NCBI GenBank assembly: GCA_964019135.1
Contig: OZ025248.1
Location: forward strand, 15,569,574-15,633,573
DNA length: 64,000 nt
Source: Arenicola marina
Lineage: Eukaryota; Annelida; Polychaeta; Arenicolidae
Direction: 5' to 3'
Within the stretch, counting starts at the first letter, position 1. Every line of letters begins with the position of its first letter. Under the pieces are notes generated by a model. That model did not search any database, had not been told where the DNA came from, and saw only the letters and a list, made by a program, of their open reading frames with translations. The position numbers were made by a program, and so were the translations under genes. This document shows, in pieces, positions 1-13,314 of the stretch.

Positions 1-182
1 ACCAGCTCCAGGGGTAAAACTAGCTCCTGGGGTAAAACCAGTTCTATGTGTAAAACCAGCTCCCAAATTAAAGCCAGCTCCAGGGGTAAAACCGGCTCCT
101 GGGGTAAAACCACCTCCAGGGATAAAACCAACTCCAGGTCCAGCCATATAACTGGCTCCAGCAATTTAACCCGCTCCTGGGG
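1..182. repeat. 18-bp degenerate tandem repeat (ccagctccaggggtaaaa)
   Basis: About ten imperfect copies alternating 'ccaggggtaaaac' and 'cctggggtaaaac'. The array runs off the left edge of the window, so its full size is unknown. Confidence 0.85.
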
Positions 183-464
183 TGGTCCGCGAAGGATGCA
201 TTTGTGAATAAATACCTCCTGGGGTGGTCTCTCAGCCACGTTTATTGTTGGGGGTTGTTTTTTTCTTTTTGAATGTCTGTTACCGGGAAGAGAAGACCAT
301 ATCCCAGGTGGCAGTGCAGGCTGCAGGGCCGCGATGACGACTCGCCAAGTCTACGAGGCACTTTGATGGGGTGGGCTGAGTGGCCGCAGTACGCTGCACG
401 TCAACCCACAGCCTCCCCTTCGCCTTAGTGGTTACCGCACTGCCACCGGGCGGCCTTCACGCCT

Positions 465-1110
465 GAGTGTCACTATGTGTGTCACTGCGTGTGTCGCTAT
501 GTGTCAATATGTGTGTCGCTAGATGTGTCACTTTGTGTGTCACTTTGTGTGTCACCGTGTGTGTCACCGTGTGTGTCACCGTGTGTGTCACCGTGTGTGT
601 CACTATGTGTGTCACTATGCGTGACACTATATGTGTCACTATGTGTGTCACCGTGTGTGTCACTAGGTGTGTCACTGAACTGTATGTCACCATGAGTTAT
701 CGCTGGGTGTCACTAGGTGTCATTAGAAGTGTCACTGTGTGTCACCGTGTGTGTCACTATGTGTGTCACCGTGTGTGGCACTATGTGTGTCACCGTGTGT
801 GTCACTATGTGTGTCACCGTGTGTGTCACTATGCGTGTCACTATATGTGTCACTATGTGTGTCACCGTGTGTGTCACTGTGTGTGTCACTGTGTGTCGCT
901 GTGTGTCACTATGTGTGTCACTGTGCGTGTCACTGTGTGTGTCACTGTGTCGCTGTGTGTCACTAGGTGTCTCACTGTTCACTCTGGGTCACTTTATGTG
1001 TCACTATATGCGTCAAGACGTGTCACTATTTGTGTCACTATTTGTATCACCTTGTGTCACTATTATTACTGCAAGTCACGCCATAAGACACTGATATGTC
1101 ACTATCTGGG
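465..1110. repeat. 12-bp minisatellite (gtgtgtcaccgt)
   Basis: Units alternate gtgtgtcaccgt, gtgtgtcactat and gtgtgtcactgt. The period is a multiple of three with no stop in several phases, so long meaningless reading frames appear on both strands (CVTV repeats). The 3' end (after 960) decays. Confidence 0.93.
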
Positions 1111-1255
1111 TCGTTATATGTATTAATAGGATTTACGGAAGGTCGCACTACATGTGTCGCTAAATATATTAATAAGGTCATGAAGGTGACTTTTAGGGTT
1201 TTACACCGATATGACTGTCCAAGGTATAAATTGTATTATTACCGTATAGCATATG

Positions 1256-1545
1256 TGCCACTGCACCAGTGCCACTGCACCAGTGCCACTGCACCAGTGC
1301 CACTGCATCAGTGCCACTACACCAGTGCCACTGCATCAGTGCCACTACACCAGTGCCACTGCACCAGTGACACTGCACCAGGGGCACTACACCAGTGCCA
1401 CTGCACCAGTGCCACTGCACCAGTGCCACTGCACCAGTGCCACTACACTAGTGCCACTACACCAGTGGCACTGCACCAGTGGCACTACACCAGTGGCACT
1501 GCACCAGTGCCACTGCATCAGTGCCACTGCACTATTGCAAAGTAA
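1256..1545. repeat. 14-bp minisatellite (gccactgcaccagt)
   Basis: About 20 copies. Each unit contains CACTG and CAGTG three bases apart, so each copy is a small inverted repeat able to form a 5-bp stem. Variants tgcatc, tacacc and ggcac are interspersed. Confidence 0.93.
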
Positions 1546-2249
1546 ACCAGCGGCTAAACGGGTTCTCTGCACAGAAAAAGCCCGATAACCTCCGCACTTT
1601 TCTCCATAATGAAAGACTGTTGTCTGAACGCAGGTACGAGTAGACTTCTTTCCCTCGCTCTCTGTGCAGTGTAGCGTCTAACAGAAGCTGGTCCGTGGCT
1701 GCCACATTAAGACAAATGCTTTCGTCAAGTGGCCAATCTCTTACGTAAGCTATGTGCTTCTGTAGCTAAGCGTATATTTAGCATTTCTGTTGTACTCTTC
1801 CTCGACGAAAAAACAACTCTTTAAATTCTTTGCATTGGACGGGAAATAAGTATGGGGGAGTGACTGTAACTGTCTGTGTACAAGGCGATCTTTGTCGAGA
1901 GTTACTGTTTGATGCGTAGCAGGCGTTTCGTCGGCCCACGTCGATATGGGGCAGCTACAGAGTGCAGGGGTGGTGCCAGAAGGAGGATGGGCCAGACTGA
2001 GGTGGCTGAGGGGACCATGGAGAGGTTGAAGACGATGGCGGGCCGTGTAAACGGTACAGCGATGGACGTTGGATGTTGTGCTATGTTATGGCTGCCGCCC
2101 AGTTGGCAGTTTTCATGGGCGAGTAGGGGGTTAAAACAGGCGGTGTCCTTAGGTTTATCTTACACACGTGACTGGCATACCGCGACGGCCGTAAGATTCC
2201 AGGGTCGTCCGCAGAATTATCGTCTTATTATAGTTTTCTGGTTGTAGTG
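1546..2249. other. No feature recognised
   Basis: Unique-looking sequence between two simple-repeat blocks. A 123-codon open frame at 1876-2247 on the + strand has no recognisable motif or splice context and is not called. Confidence 0.5.
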
Positions 2250-2565
2250 TGCTTTCTCCCCTCCTATCCTTCTCTCATCTCATGTATCTTTTCTCTCATA
2301 TTTCTCTCTCATGTCTCTTCTTTCATCTCACTATTGTCTCTCTTATATATCCTGTCATTCTCTCGTATCACTTCTCTCATATGTTCTCAATTTTGTTTCT
2401 CTGTCTGTCTTATCTCATTTATTCTATCTTGTTCTCGCTTGTTCTCCCTAGCACTATCTCTGTCTCTCTCTCTCTCCCTCTCTTCGTCTCTGTCTCCCAC
2501 GTTCTGTATCCTCTCACCCTTACCCTCTCGTCCGCTCCCTCTCCTCCACTCGCCCGCTCATTCTC
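2250..2565. repeat. CT-rich low-complexity tract
   Basis: Strand-asymmetric run of tctc, cttt and ccct with few purines. Polypyrimidine character only; no gene. Confidence 0.85.
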
Positions 2566-3160
2566 TGTCCAGGTGTTGCCAACAGCCGGGTCGTTAACGA
2601 TGAGTCTTCATTAGGACCTCCCTGGGTTATTGGCCCCTCTCGCTGTGGGAGGTGAGACCGATAGGGTCCGCCACTACCACTTGTTGGTTATTGGCGGAAC
2701 GAACTACCGGTTCGACGGAATTGACCTCTGGCGCCCCCTTGCGAATAGACACGGCGGTTTGGCCATTTCGCCGGGCACGGTGGCTGGGTGGTAGGGTGGT
2801 CAGAGTGGTAGGCGCTCTGTCTTACTGTAGCTTCTCGGCAACTGGACGTGGCTAGCGCTGACAACGCGGGGGAGGGTAAGAGGGGTGGGAGGGGGGGTGG
2901 GGGAGCGTCTTACCGGAGCCTGGGACAATATGGCTCTCACGGCTCTGACACTCTTATGGACTTGGGGATTCCGGATTTAGTGCGTTTCCAGATTAGCGGT
3001 AGGACTCCGACAGTACGGAACACCTTCGTACCGACTTCAACAGCACTTGCTTACAGGAGGATGAATGTGGGTGATATGTCCGACTTCTGTTTGATGTGGC
3101 TTCTCCGTGCTGTGATCCTGAACGTACTCATGGTTATATATGTATTGACATGTTATTCTC
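2566..3160. other. No feature recognised
   Basis: Unique-looking sequence with short open frames lacking motifs; includes a G-rich stretch near 2885-2905. Confidence 0.5.
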
Positions 3161-3164
3161 CAGC

Positions 3165-4115
3165 ATCCCCTCCAGCACTCTCACACTCCATCACCCGCTC
3201 CATCACCAACTCTATAATCCACTCAATCACTCACTCTATCATTCGCTCCATCACCCACTCCATAATCCACTCCATCATCTGCTTCCATCACCCACTCTAT
3301 AATCCACTCCGTCACTCACTCCATCACCCACTCCATCACCCGATCCATCACCCACTCTATAATCCACTCCATCACCCGATCCATCACCCACTCCATAATA
3401 CCCTGTATAATCCACTCCATAACTCACTCCATCATCCGCTCCCATCACCCACTCCATCACCCGCTCCATAATACACTCTATAATCCACTCCATCACTCAC
3501 TCCCTCATCCGCTCCCATCACTCACTCCATCATCCACTCCATAATCCACTCCATAACTCACTCCATCATCCGCTCCCATCACCCACTCCATAATCCACTC
3601 CATAACTCACTCCATCATCCGCTCCCATCACCCACTCCATCACCACTCCATAATCCACTCCATAACTCACTCCATCATCCGCTCCCATCACCCACTCCAT
3701 AATCCACTCCATAACTCACTCCATCATCCGCTCCCATCACCCACTCCATCACCACTCCATAATCCACTCCATAACTCAATCCATCATCCGCTCCCATCAC
3801 CCACTCCATCATCCGCTCCCATCACCCACTCCATAATCCACTCCATCATCCACTCCATCACCCGATTCATAACCCACTCCATAATACACTCCATCACTCA
3901 CTCCATCGTCCGCTCCCATCACCCACTCCATCACCACTCCATAATTCACTCCATAATCCACTCCATCACCACTCCATAATCCACTCCATAACTCGCTCCC
4001 ATCACCCACTCCATCACCCACTTTATCACCCACTCCATCATCCACTCCATTACCCACTCCATCATCCATTCCATCACCCACTCCATAATCTACTCCATCA
4101 TCCACTCCATCACTC
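3165..4115. repeat. 12-bp minisatellite (cactccatcacc)
   Basis: Nearly 1 kb of cactccatcacc, cactccataatc and cgctcccatcac units. Longer blocks of about 57-66 bases (…taactcactccatcatccgctccc…) repeat between 3540 and 3830, showing higher-order duplication. Confidence 0.93.
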
Positions 4116-6987
4116 GAACTGGGTTTCGTTCCGGTATAGTCAGTGCGACTTGGAGGGTCCAAGAACCGCCACCGTTATCATAACGCGCACATTGTGGTTG
4201 GCCGGTTGTCATGACAGACCAGCGCTTGTGCTGACACCTGGCGAGCGGCTCCAGGCCCAGTAACATACTACATACGAGTCTGTTATGCAATGCCACGCTC
4301 CCAGCGTGTGCTGGCCATCCCTTCAATTACACCTGGAATGTTGATACTCTAGAAGACTTATTTCCACATGCAGGCCCTTCGGTAGCCTTCCGGTTGCCAT
4401 GTCCAGTTCTTACCACGGTATCCCCGTTCAGCCCATGGTTTGGCGGAGTCTCCGCTAAGACACACGACGATTCAGCCCGTTAGAACAGCAGTTACTATCG
4501 ACGGACGCGTTATGACTGAGTAATCCGCCTTTTGGTCTCCATTGGTACCTTATGACGAAGTCTTTCACCCACGCTTGGATTGGCACACGTGAACATTTCC
4601 ACTGACAGAATCTATAACATGTTTAAGCGTTTTCTAAGCGATGAACGAGGATTGCAGTCTCGGTTGCCACGTCTACCAACGCCCGTCTCGGTCGAAATAT
4701 AGTTCAGTTCAGTACAATAATAATTTATTTAACCGAGTGACAAGTGCAATTAACATAATGACGTTCTTTTAAAACCGAACACCTCCAAACGTTGCCTTTT
4801 CTCATCGATTGGTGTACTGCAGCACCCTTCCTTCATTGCAAAATAAGAGATAAGAGCCTGAATGTCCGGCACCGAATGGACTTGGGCAGTTGGTATCGCT
4901 TCACGGGGTTGGGGAATCCTAGTCGCCCTGTAACGCCGTGGATTGCATTCTAGAGGGGGGGAGGAGGGGGGGGGGGGGTGACCCTGCTGAGCGGTTCCCC
5001 CAGGCGCGAGGGGCGGGGTAACGACCAACCCGGGACACCACCCGCCACCCTCAACACACCTGCAGTTACACTGTGAAAACTTGCAATGCACCTGTTGGTC
5101 GTCAGATTGTACTTCACGGTAGCTTACCCCCATCGGACCAACCTCCCCCTTCTTCCAACCGCCTCCCTACGCCGGTCCACCCCCCCCCCTTCCCGCCGGC
5201 GGCCTCATCCCCCCCCCTCCCTTTCCCTTTCCCGCGGGCACCCCTTCCCCCCCCCCCTTCCTCTTCCCTACGGTGGCCCTATCCCCCCCCCGTTCCTTTT
5301 CTGCCGGCGGCCCCGCCCTCGCCGCCGCCGTGTTCTGCCGTTTTAACGCCGCTCGGGTGAACAGCAGGCGTCCTGGCGCCCCTCCCGTGACGCCGCCTGC
5401 CTGGAGCTTCCATTAACTCTGGTATTGCAGTCTTGCTCCCGCGAATTGAGGGTAACTGCCTGCCTCATGTCTGCAGAAACCCTTCGTCTTGCCACCCGGC
5501 CCGTTGCTAGGTCGTAGGCAGAGAGACATGGGGTCAAGGGAGGTTCACTCGTGAAACTACAGAAGCACAGTTTTGTTTCTGTTAATCACCATGGTGTGCG
5601 GGTGCTGGTAAGATGAGCCTCCTTTGCCCTTCTTTCTGGATGCAGCAAGGATATCGGGTGTAATCTCTTTTCATATAGTATTATTATACTCTTTAGGGGA
5701 ATTCACTATGGTCTATGTCTGGGCCAGAACTTACTGATGTTTCTCATGTAGCTATCTTAATAAAGTTTTTCATCAATGGGAAACGAGATGTTCCTTGAAA
5801 AAATCGCTAGTTAAGAATGAAACCAGGCAGCGGTATTTTGATAGGGCATCAAAAAACTGCAAGTCCTTGGTTTTTTTGGCTTGATTCTCCGTGGTTTGTC
5901 TCAGTTACACGTCACGTGACTTATCTTCGTCACGGTTGATAGAACAAGTCCTCGACTGGCGCCACATACAGCGATAGCCTGGCGGGCCTGGGCGTATATG
6001 GCGGACCTGGGGGGTACTGGCGGACTTGGGAGGAAGGGCCGGCATGGGGGAGCAGGCCACCGTGGGGGAAGCCCTCCCCATGGATCACTGCCTCGCCAGG
6101 CGTATGGATCGGCTCTACCCGGAGCTGTCCGGATCCGGAGGGGGCAGGAGATGGCGGTACATGCGCCGGAGACGGGTTTTGCGTTTCCGGTTCCGCTGAC
6201 GGGCCGCTGAGACCGGCCGGTCACGTGTCTGTGTGAGGGACCCGCCGACTGCAGCCAGCTGGGGTCCCTGTTTCCACAACCAGAATTTTGTTTGCAAACC
6301 GACCCTCTGGACTCGACTGACCGTCTAGATCTTAGCATGGTAGACATTCCGGCGCCACGCCCCCCCCATCCCCTTTCTCCCCCCTCACCGCCTCATACTT
6401 ACCCTGCCCCCCTCCCCCCCCTCACCGCTTCATCCTTACGTTGCCCCCGCCCTCTCCCGACTTCGACCTCAGCCACCCGCCCACCCATGTCTCTTCCCAT
6501 CTCTCCGTTCTTCACTCTTTCATGCTGCATGGCATTGTTTGTTTTCGGTACTACGGACAAGTCTCGTCTTTCCGCCTATCAGCCACCACCAACTACTGGC
6601 CCGTGGGGACATGGCGGGTTGGGGGGAGGGGGGGGGGGGTCCTCTACCCACGCACTCCCTCTCCATCAGACTCGCGAATCGATAGTATATCTGAGTGCAC
6701 CCCCCCCCCCTCCCCCTTTCTTGCCCTCATACACCCTCACATACCTAGTAACCATATATGCCCGATTTTAAACTCTTTCCACCGGCGCGAGTTAAGGGTC
6801 ACTGTTGTCTTGTCCCTATACCCTTTCTTGCTTTGAAAGTCCTAACATCGTAAAGTTATCCCAGCCGAAGGATCTATTTACAAAACCAGCGCGTGTTCCT
6901 CTGGTTGTAGAACACGAGGAGCCCCCCGGGGGTGAGCCTGATAGACCGAGGTGGGGTTTCTACAACAGCAGGTAGTAACGCGGCGCG
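4116..6987. other. Non-coding stretch with C-rich tracts
   Basis: 4116-4950 is unique with no motif. 4955-4980 is a G tract and 5140-5340 and 6350-6480 are C/T-rich with homopolymer C. 5350-6300 and 6500-6987 hold only short open frames of skewed composition. No exon with a family match was seen. Confidence 0.5.
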
Positions 6988-7656
6988 CTGTGGGCTGATG
7001 GACAGGCGCCTTGCCAAGCCACACTGTGGCCTGATGAACAGGCGCCTTGCCAAGCCACACGGTGGGCTGATGGACAAGCGCCTTGCCAAGCCACACTGTG
7101 GACTGAGAGACAGGCGCCAAGCCACACTGTGGGCTGATGGACAGGCGCCTTGCCAAGCCACACTGTGGGCTTATAGACAGGCGCCTTGCCAAGCCACACT
7201 GTGGGCTGAGAGACAAGCGCCTTGCCAAGCCACACTGTGGACTGAGAGACAGGCGCCAAGCCACACTGTGGGCTGATGGACAGGCGCCTTGCCAAGCCAC
7301 ACTGTGGGCTGAGAAGCAGGCGCCTTGCCAAGCCACACTGTGGGCTTATAGACAGGCGCCTTTCCAAGCCACACTGTGGGCTGGGAGACAGGCGCCTTGT
7401 CAAGCCACACCGTGGGCTGAGAGACCGGCGCCTTTCCAAGCCACACTGTGGGCTGGGAGACAGGCGCCTTTCCAAGCCACACTGTGGGCTGGGAGACAGG
7501 CGCCTTTCCAAGCCACACTGTGGGCTGGGAGACAGGCGCCTTGCCAAGCCACACTGTGGGCTGAGAGACCGGCGCCTTTCCAAGCCACACTGTGGGCTGG
7601 GAGACAGGCGCCTTTCCAAGCCACACTGTGGGCTGGGAGACAGGCGCCAAGCCACG
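6988..7656. repeat. 36-bp minisatellite, about 19 copies
   Basis: Unit gtgggctgatggacaggcgc + cttgccaagccacact. Some copies (near 7090, 7235, 7640) are 30 bp, having lost cttgcc. Each unit carries the palindrome GGCGCC. Period divisible by three leaves five of six frames open across most of the array (one frame reads AKPHCGLxDRRL), which explains the long apparent proteins here. Variants ggctgg/ggctga/gctta are clustered, pointing to block duplication. Confidence 0.95.
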
Positions 7657-8854
7657 CTGAGTGCTCCGGGTGCTAGGAACAGTAAATCTCCGGGTGTCGT
7701 GATCCAGGAGGACGAGGCTCTGTGGGTCGCCTGGCGGGACTCCAGCCCACTTACCTTGAGACAGATTAATGGCACTCGGTTGTAATAAAGCTGCACGCGC
7801 AATGACGGCGCAAGCGGCTGTGGGTGCATTAATAAAACGGTCACTGCCCTTGGTTGATTCCGTAAACTTACCCAGAAGTCCCCAGGGCATAACGGACAAA
7901 CACCATGCTACATACGGTATCGGTTTTTACGTTGTCACGTGATCGCTCATTGGTCAATGTACATGAGATATAGTATTTCGTGTTTTTGTTACCCCTGTCT
8001 TATATATTTTAAGGATATAACTTAATAATAAAAACTGTTTATGAGTAACGTTCCACCGTCTGGCTTGAGTTTGGATGACATAAACCATGTCCCTCCAGCC
8101 ACAACACTATCTTTGTTAGAGCCATTCTTCCTCGCTCTAACACTTAACTGTTTTGTGGCGTATGCCTTGGGGAAAAAATCCCGTTCGAAGGCTCGTCTAG
8201 GAATATTGTGAAGTCACCTCATTCGTTATTGCAGCTAATTGAAAGTGTCGTCTCCTTTTTATGTGAATGTGACTAACGGGGATTCCGTAGGGGATCTGGA
8301 GGCTAGTGATGTGCGAGCTGCTGGTTCTGGTTTGAGACGGAGGAGGAGATGGTTTTATAGTGCCTGGGGCTGTAGGACGGTGGACTAGGCAGGAATCCAT
8401 TACCAATATTAGACGTGTATGTAGTTTGATAAAACGCATTGAACCGAGTTTTGGTGCGACGTAGCTGAAGAAATATTTCTCCAGTTCCTCGCGTCCGCAT
8501 TGGGGCTGTGTATTTTAGTTTACTGAAAACTCGTTGTTAATGACTTACATATTCTAAGGGCCAGGTTTCATGGGTGCTTGGTCCAATTTTACCTTCACGT
8601 ACACACACATGGCATAAAACAACACTTTATTTTATTAATTCTTCGGGGCTAGGATGTGTCTCTGTGGGGAGTGGGGTCCCTAAGTCCCGACTCCGGAGGG
8701 TTGTTTGGACTGCTGGCGATGAGGTCTCCCCGTGCGTCGCTTGCCGAGATCTCCCACCTGAGTAGGAAGGCGTAGGAACCGCTCATGGTGTGTATCTATG
8801 GTGGGAAGGGGTGAAATACAGCTTGGGACGGGGGAGTTGGGTGGGTGGGCGGTG
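7657..8854. other. No feature recognised
   Basis: Flank of the 36-bp array, then A/T-richer unique sequence from 7900 to 8640. No exon or RNA gene found. Confidence 0.5.
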
Positions 8855-8925
8855 GTCCAACCCAGCGTCCAGCCCAGCGTCCAGCAGCGTCCAGCCTAGC
8901 GTCCAGCCCAGCGTCCAGCCCATAA
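8855..8925. repeat. Short 11-bp repeat (cagcgtccagc)
   Basis: About six copies of agcgtccagcc with one shortened copy. Confidence 0.8.
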
Positions 8926-9834
8926 CATTTCGGACTCAGGAAGTGTAATTGGGCTGGAATCTGTATGAAAGGGCCGGGATTGGCGGGATGGGAGGGGGGG
9001 GGGGAGGGGGGCGATTGACCGGCAGTCGGTAGGTCGGGAGGTTTGTTGGTCGGCGATCTGGCTACTGCGGCAGGTGAGAAAAATGTCAAACTGGTGGAGG
9101 CGAGGGACGAGCATACAGCCCATCGGGACTGATATCCGGATAACCTTTCCTCCGGGATCGCCCATCGCGAGCCGACCACCTTTCACAACCCCAGCCCCCC
9201 TCCCCCATGTTTAGAACCCTCCCCACGCCCCCACCCCCCACCCCTTCTTTTCAGCTATCCATAGTGAACAGCCAACCACTGGCCAGTCAGTCGGTGTGGT
9301 GAGCCCCTACCCCCATCATTCCCCCCTCTTCCACCGCCTCCCCCCCCCCCCCCCTCCTCGCCATCCGCCACCAACACACGCCCACCCACCATCAGTCACC
9401 CCCGTCCGCAGCCCCCACCCGGCACCCCGGTCCCGCGATCCGGGCCTCCCCTACGCCATAACGCTTGTAATGCCGTGCGGAATCACGCGGCACGAGGATC
9501 CAGAAGGGTTCTCTCTCTCTGCCCACCGGGGTCCCTGCTGGGCAATCCTCTCCTGAATCCGACGTTCCGGAGCACTTTTCTTGGAACGTGGAATATCCGG
9601 ATACTTTGCAGCACGATTCTGAAGATAGCAGTTTTTATTTGATGTCATCAGGCATGACGTGACCTGACCTAAATGTGAGGTCAGCGATCCAACGACCGTA
9701 AGGATCCTTCATGCTCTTCCCGAAATGCATCAGTGTTTATGCATTAAAGCGCTTTACACTGTGTGAGAGATATTCTTATGATAACCGCCAGCTAATTGAG
9801 GCATGGAATGATGATCCATTATGACTGACTGCTG

Positions 9835-9970
9835 CTGTGAATGATCTGTGTGTGGTCTGTCTGACGGTCACATTGCTTGGAAGAAACCTCTGGATTACCT
9901 TGTCCTGACTGAATCGTCTCTCTGATTGGTCACCCCTCACGTCACACTGCAGGTGACGCCTATGACGTCA
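9835..9970 (+). repeat. Dispersed repeat B, copy 1
   Basis: Shares tgtgtggtctgtctgacggt, then ccttgtcc-ga-tga-c and tctctgattggtc in the same order and spacing with 12770-12920. Ends in a region with TGACGTCA at 9963. Confidence 0.6.
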
Positions 9971-12769
9971 CAATAGGGAACTCTCCACCGGGAGAGGGCG
10001 CTGCAGTGTGAATCTATCGGGTTGTGCTCGGTTGTCTCCCCGTCTCGGTGATACAGGCTAGACCACGAGGGTGCGCCAAATGGACACTCGCCATTCGTAT
10101 GGATGTGGCTGTGTGGAAGCCACCGCCAGTGCAATGATATACACTCATATCACGGATACCCTGCAAGGAAAACAGCCGCAAAACTGGTTCCCCTGTCTCC
10201 GGTGTGGAGTTGAGACTGTCACACAACGTACAGCGGCAGGCTGGAGACATAGGAATGTCGAGTGATGTGGCGCAGAAAGACAGACTGATATATATTATAT
10301 TATATTTATAGCGGATGGACATGTAGCTAAGGAGTTATCGTTATAGCCCGGCGCGGGACGGGACGACGGAGGAGCCAGTCGGGTATAAGTGTATATTTCA
10401 CTGTGACATTATGCCAGCTATTGCCCACAATGTGAATGTGGATTGTTGTTAATTTCTTCATTACGCGAAGGGCCGTATGATTAGGCAATACCTGGATGAC
10501 TTGTCGTGACGTAACATCACTAAGGACACCCACACCGGAAGCAGCGAGAAGGGATTATCCACCGCCTGTCTTAATCACTTTCCTGGTTCGGATTAGCGCG
10601 CCAATCTTATGTTGGCGTCGATTTGCGGGCCCCGGTGCTCGCTCCGAGGGGAGAGGGTGGTTGGGAAGGGTGCAGCGTGAGCGTATGGTGTCAGAGAGAG
10701 GGGGGAGGGAGTGAGAGAGCTACGGCCGGGGCCTGGGGGTCACACTCCCGCCGCTTGTCTAGGGGAGGTTCGCCATGGATACGGCAGACAACAGCTGAGA
10801 GGAAGCCAATCTCTGGCCTGGTCTGTCGGACGCGTATGGATCACATATACCGTGGATGTTCTCCGCTTGAAGGTCGTGTCACTGGATCCATATCTGGATT
10901 ACGGTTATCTCTGGCGTCCACGTCACGTCTTCATCATTGTTATCAACACACGGGATAATTACATTTGTCCGAAGTTGACAACTTTTAAAGTGAAAACATG
11001 AGGAGAGGAGCATTGGAGGATTACGCGTTGTGTATGATATGAAGGATGTCTTCACATTCTGTGAATTTTTTTTTATGAAGGCCGAACCTTGTGCGTGTTC
11101 CGTGTTGTTAATAGACTAAGAATAATGATCAATATCTGTTCTGCAGTCTGTGTAACATTTGACATAACTTGATGTATAACAGTAACATATACGGATGTCG
11201 CCTCGTGGATTGTCTGCAAAACAACCTTCATCACGTATTCCACGCGGAGCGCCCCCTACACTATGTGAGACTGACTGACACGGCCCGCTCACTCTCCATC
11301 ACAGAGGGCAGTGGCGGTCACTACACGAGCACTTGGCATCAGTGTCGGGAACGTCGCCGAGTGGCGTCCGTCGACCTCAGATAACCTGTGACACAAGCCA
11401 TGTCCATATCAACACGTCTCTGCTCCCCCCCCCCCCACCCTGGCACTCGTACCCGTGTCTGTATTGTCACGGGCCTAATGGTCTTTAAATTAAGTGAATT
11501 AATGACCTCAACTCCGGGGTCATTTTAAAACAACCATTTCGCCGCTTGAATTTCAAGGTTACCTGTTTGAACTGGCTGGCGCCGACAGGCATTGTGGACA
11601 TAAAAACACCCGACGGGCGGGAGGTTACTGCCATCCACACGGTGCCTGCAATGGTGGCACCCCGTCGTCACGAGATCTCGGGTCAGTCTCGTCGGCACGT
11701 TTAGTCGCGAGAAGATGATGTTCTGACACCATAGACCCAGCGTCGTTCGTTCCAGTTTGTGGTTGGAACCACGTGGCCGTTATAATTCTGGATTTAGTGG
11801 ATGAGCGGCCGGTGTGATGACGCTCCGTCTCCTCTGGCACGGCACGCTGTGTGTCAACCCTGGATCCGGGGCGTAGGGGGGGCACACGCTGCCTTCCGCC
11901 ATCAGCGTCCTGTTTTCGTTCCGGTGGGCCACATGACCTTTGGCCCCTGGCGCCAGCACGGCCGCTGATCGCTCGACCGATGACCTCAGTCAAGGTCGAG
12001 TTCACCTGACCCAGAACTGGACCCGTGGATTAATGATAAGGAGCCTCGTTCTGGGAGGAGGAGAGTCCGTTTGTCGCCGACCCCGGCTGTGAGGGTCGTG
12101 AGGCTGAAGGAGGTAGGGAGAGGGAGGGAGGGCGGCGGCTGCTGTCAGACAGTCAAGGCCAATGGAGTCGGTAATAAATCGTTTCTCTGCCTCAGTGAGA
12201 TGAACTGATGCCATGGTCATGGATTGTGACGCTGAGACGATGTCTGAATCATTGACAGTTATAGCGCAAATGAAGTGGAATAAACCGGAGAGATGTCAAA
12301 GGAATCTTCAATAGCCATGCTAGCTTAGTTTTTTTGGGGGGGTTTGCCTACTGATTGCTTTTTTCGCCGCACCCACCGATCGCCATGGAGACAGGCAAGT
12401 GGCCTATCCCCTGAAGGTCGAGGCCAACAGAGGGTGATTTGCCACGTGGCATGACAACGCTCAAGGTCATGAACGCTAAAGGTCACGAACGCTGAATGCC
12501 ACGACAGCCGGCCGAGGAAATCTGTGCCGGGAAGGAACGCCCCCGGAAGTGGGCCTCATGGCAAGGTCGTCACGAGTGCCCCCTCCCCCTCCCTAACCCA
12601 CCCACCCACCCCGAGGCTTCAGTGACGACGGCATCCTGCCTGGATACGAGTTGGGAGTCCCGAGTCTTCGGAGGTGTCGATAGGGATTATGGCCGTGAGG
12701 GGCCTGGCAGACCTGTTGGAGTAGTTACCACGTTGTCTCTGAGGACAGATCTGCCGCCATCCCCGGCTG

Positions 12770-12920
12770 ATGGCTTTACCGCTATGTGTGGTCGGTCTAA
12801 CCGTCACATCGCCCCCAGCCCGCCTGCAACAGATCTCCGGATCCCCTTGTCCGGATTGAGCCGTGTTTCTCTGATTGGTCTCTCTGGAGTCAACTCTCAG
12901 GTGTCTTCACCGACGATCTG
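12770..12920 (+). repeat. Dispersed repeat B, copy 2
   Basis: Diverged copy of 9835-9970: tgtgtggtcggtctaaccgt, ccttgtccggattgagccgt and ttctctgattggtctctc keep the same order. Family and ends unknown. Confidence 0.6.
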
Positions 12921-13234
12921 GGTCCCGGTGAAGACTTTAGAGAGAAGCTGATCCCGAGACGCGCCGTAGTATCCATTGCATTGGCCCAGCCTGTGCTGAC
13001 ACCTGCTGGTCGGATACTGAACTATGCGAAACGCTAAGTTAAAGCGAAGTTCTACACACCAGAAATTTACAATATCCAGTAAAGTGCGATGAAGTGTAAC
13101 ATTATGTGAGACCTCATGACCGATATTGGATAATAGCCTCCGAAAGGTGTGATTAATCCCGGTAGGATTAGGTTAATCCACCCGGACGTTCGGATTTAGC
13201 CTCCGAATTTATTGGGCCTCCTGATCGTGACAAT

Positions 13235-13314
13235 GGCGACGCCGCTGCAGTGTGTGGGCATCCTCTGCTCCAAGCAGGATGGCATCGGCTGTCTGGATCT
13301 GGACGTGTACCAGG
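13235..13314 (+). CDS. Weak candidate 5' coding exon
   Basis: Reads MATPLQCVGILCSKQDGIGC then LDLDVYQ and ends TAC CAG|gtgaga in phase 0. Third positions are mostly G/C, as in the FRMD4 exons. The sequence does not match the expected FERM_N start of FRMD4 and its end phase is not the one needed at 26960, so at least one more exon would be required between them. It may be a first exon of the gene, part of another gene, or chance. Confidence 0.25.

Larger units (their letters stand above)
8926..13200. other. Non-coding stretch with one dispersed repeat pair
   Basis: Contains C-rich tracts (9190-9430), a G tract at about 8995-9010, a short (AT) stretch near 10290, and two related segments at about 9835-9970 and 12770-12920. 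No coding exon recognised. Confidence 0.5.

Noticed and set aside
6960-7899. Long Ser/Pro/Arg-like proteins on the minus strand and RRL repeats on the plus strand
   Set aside because: They follow the 36-bp minisatellite exactly and stop when it ends; no start context or splice sites.
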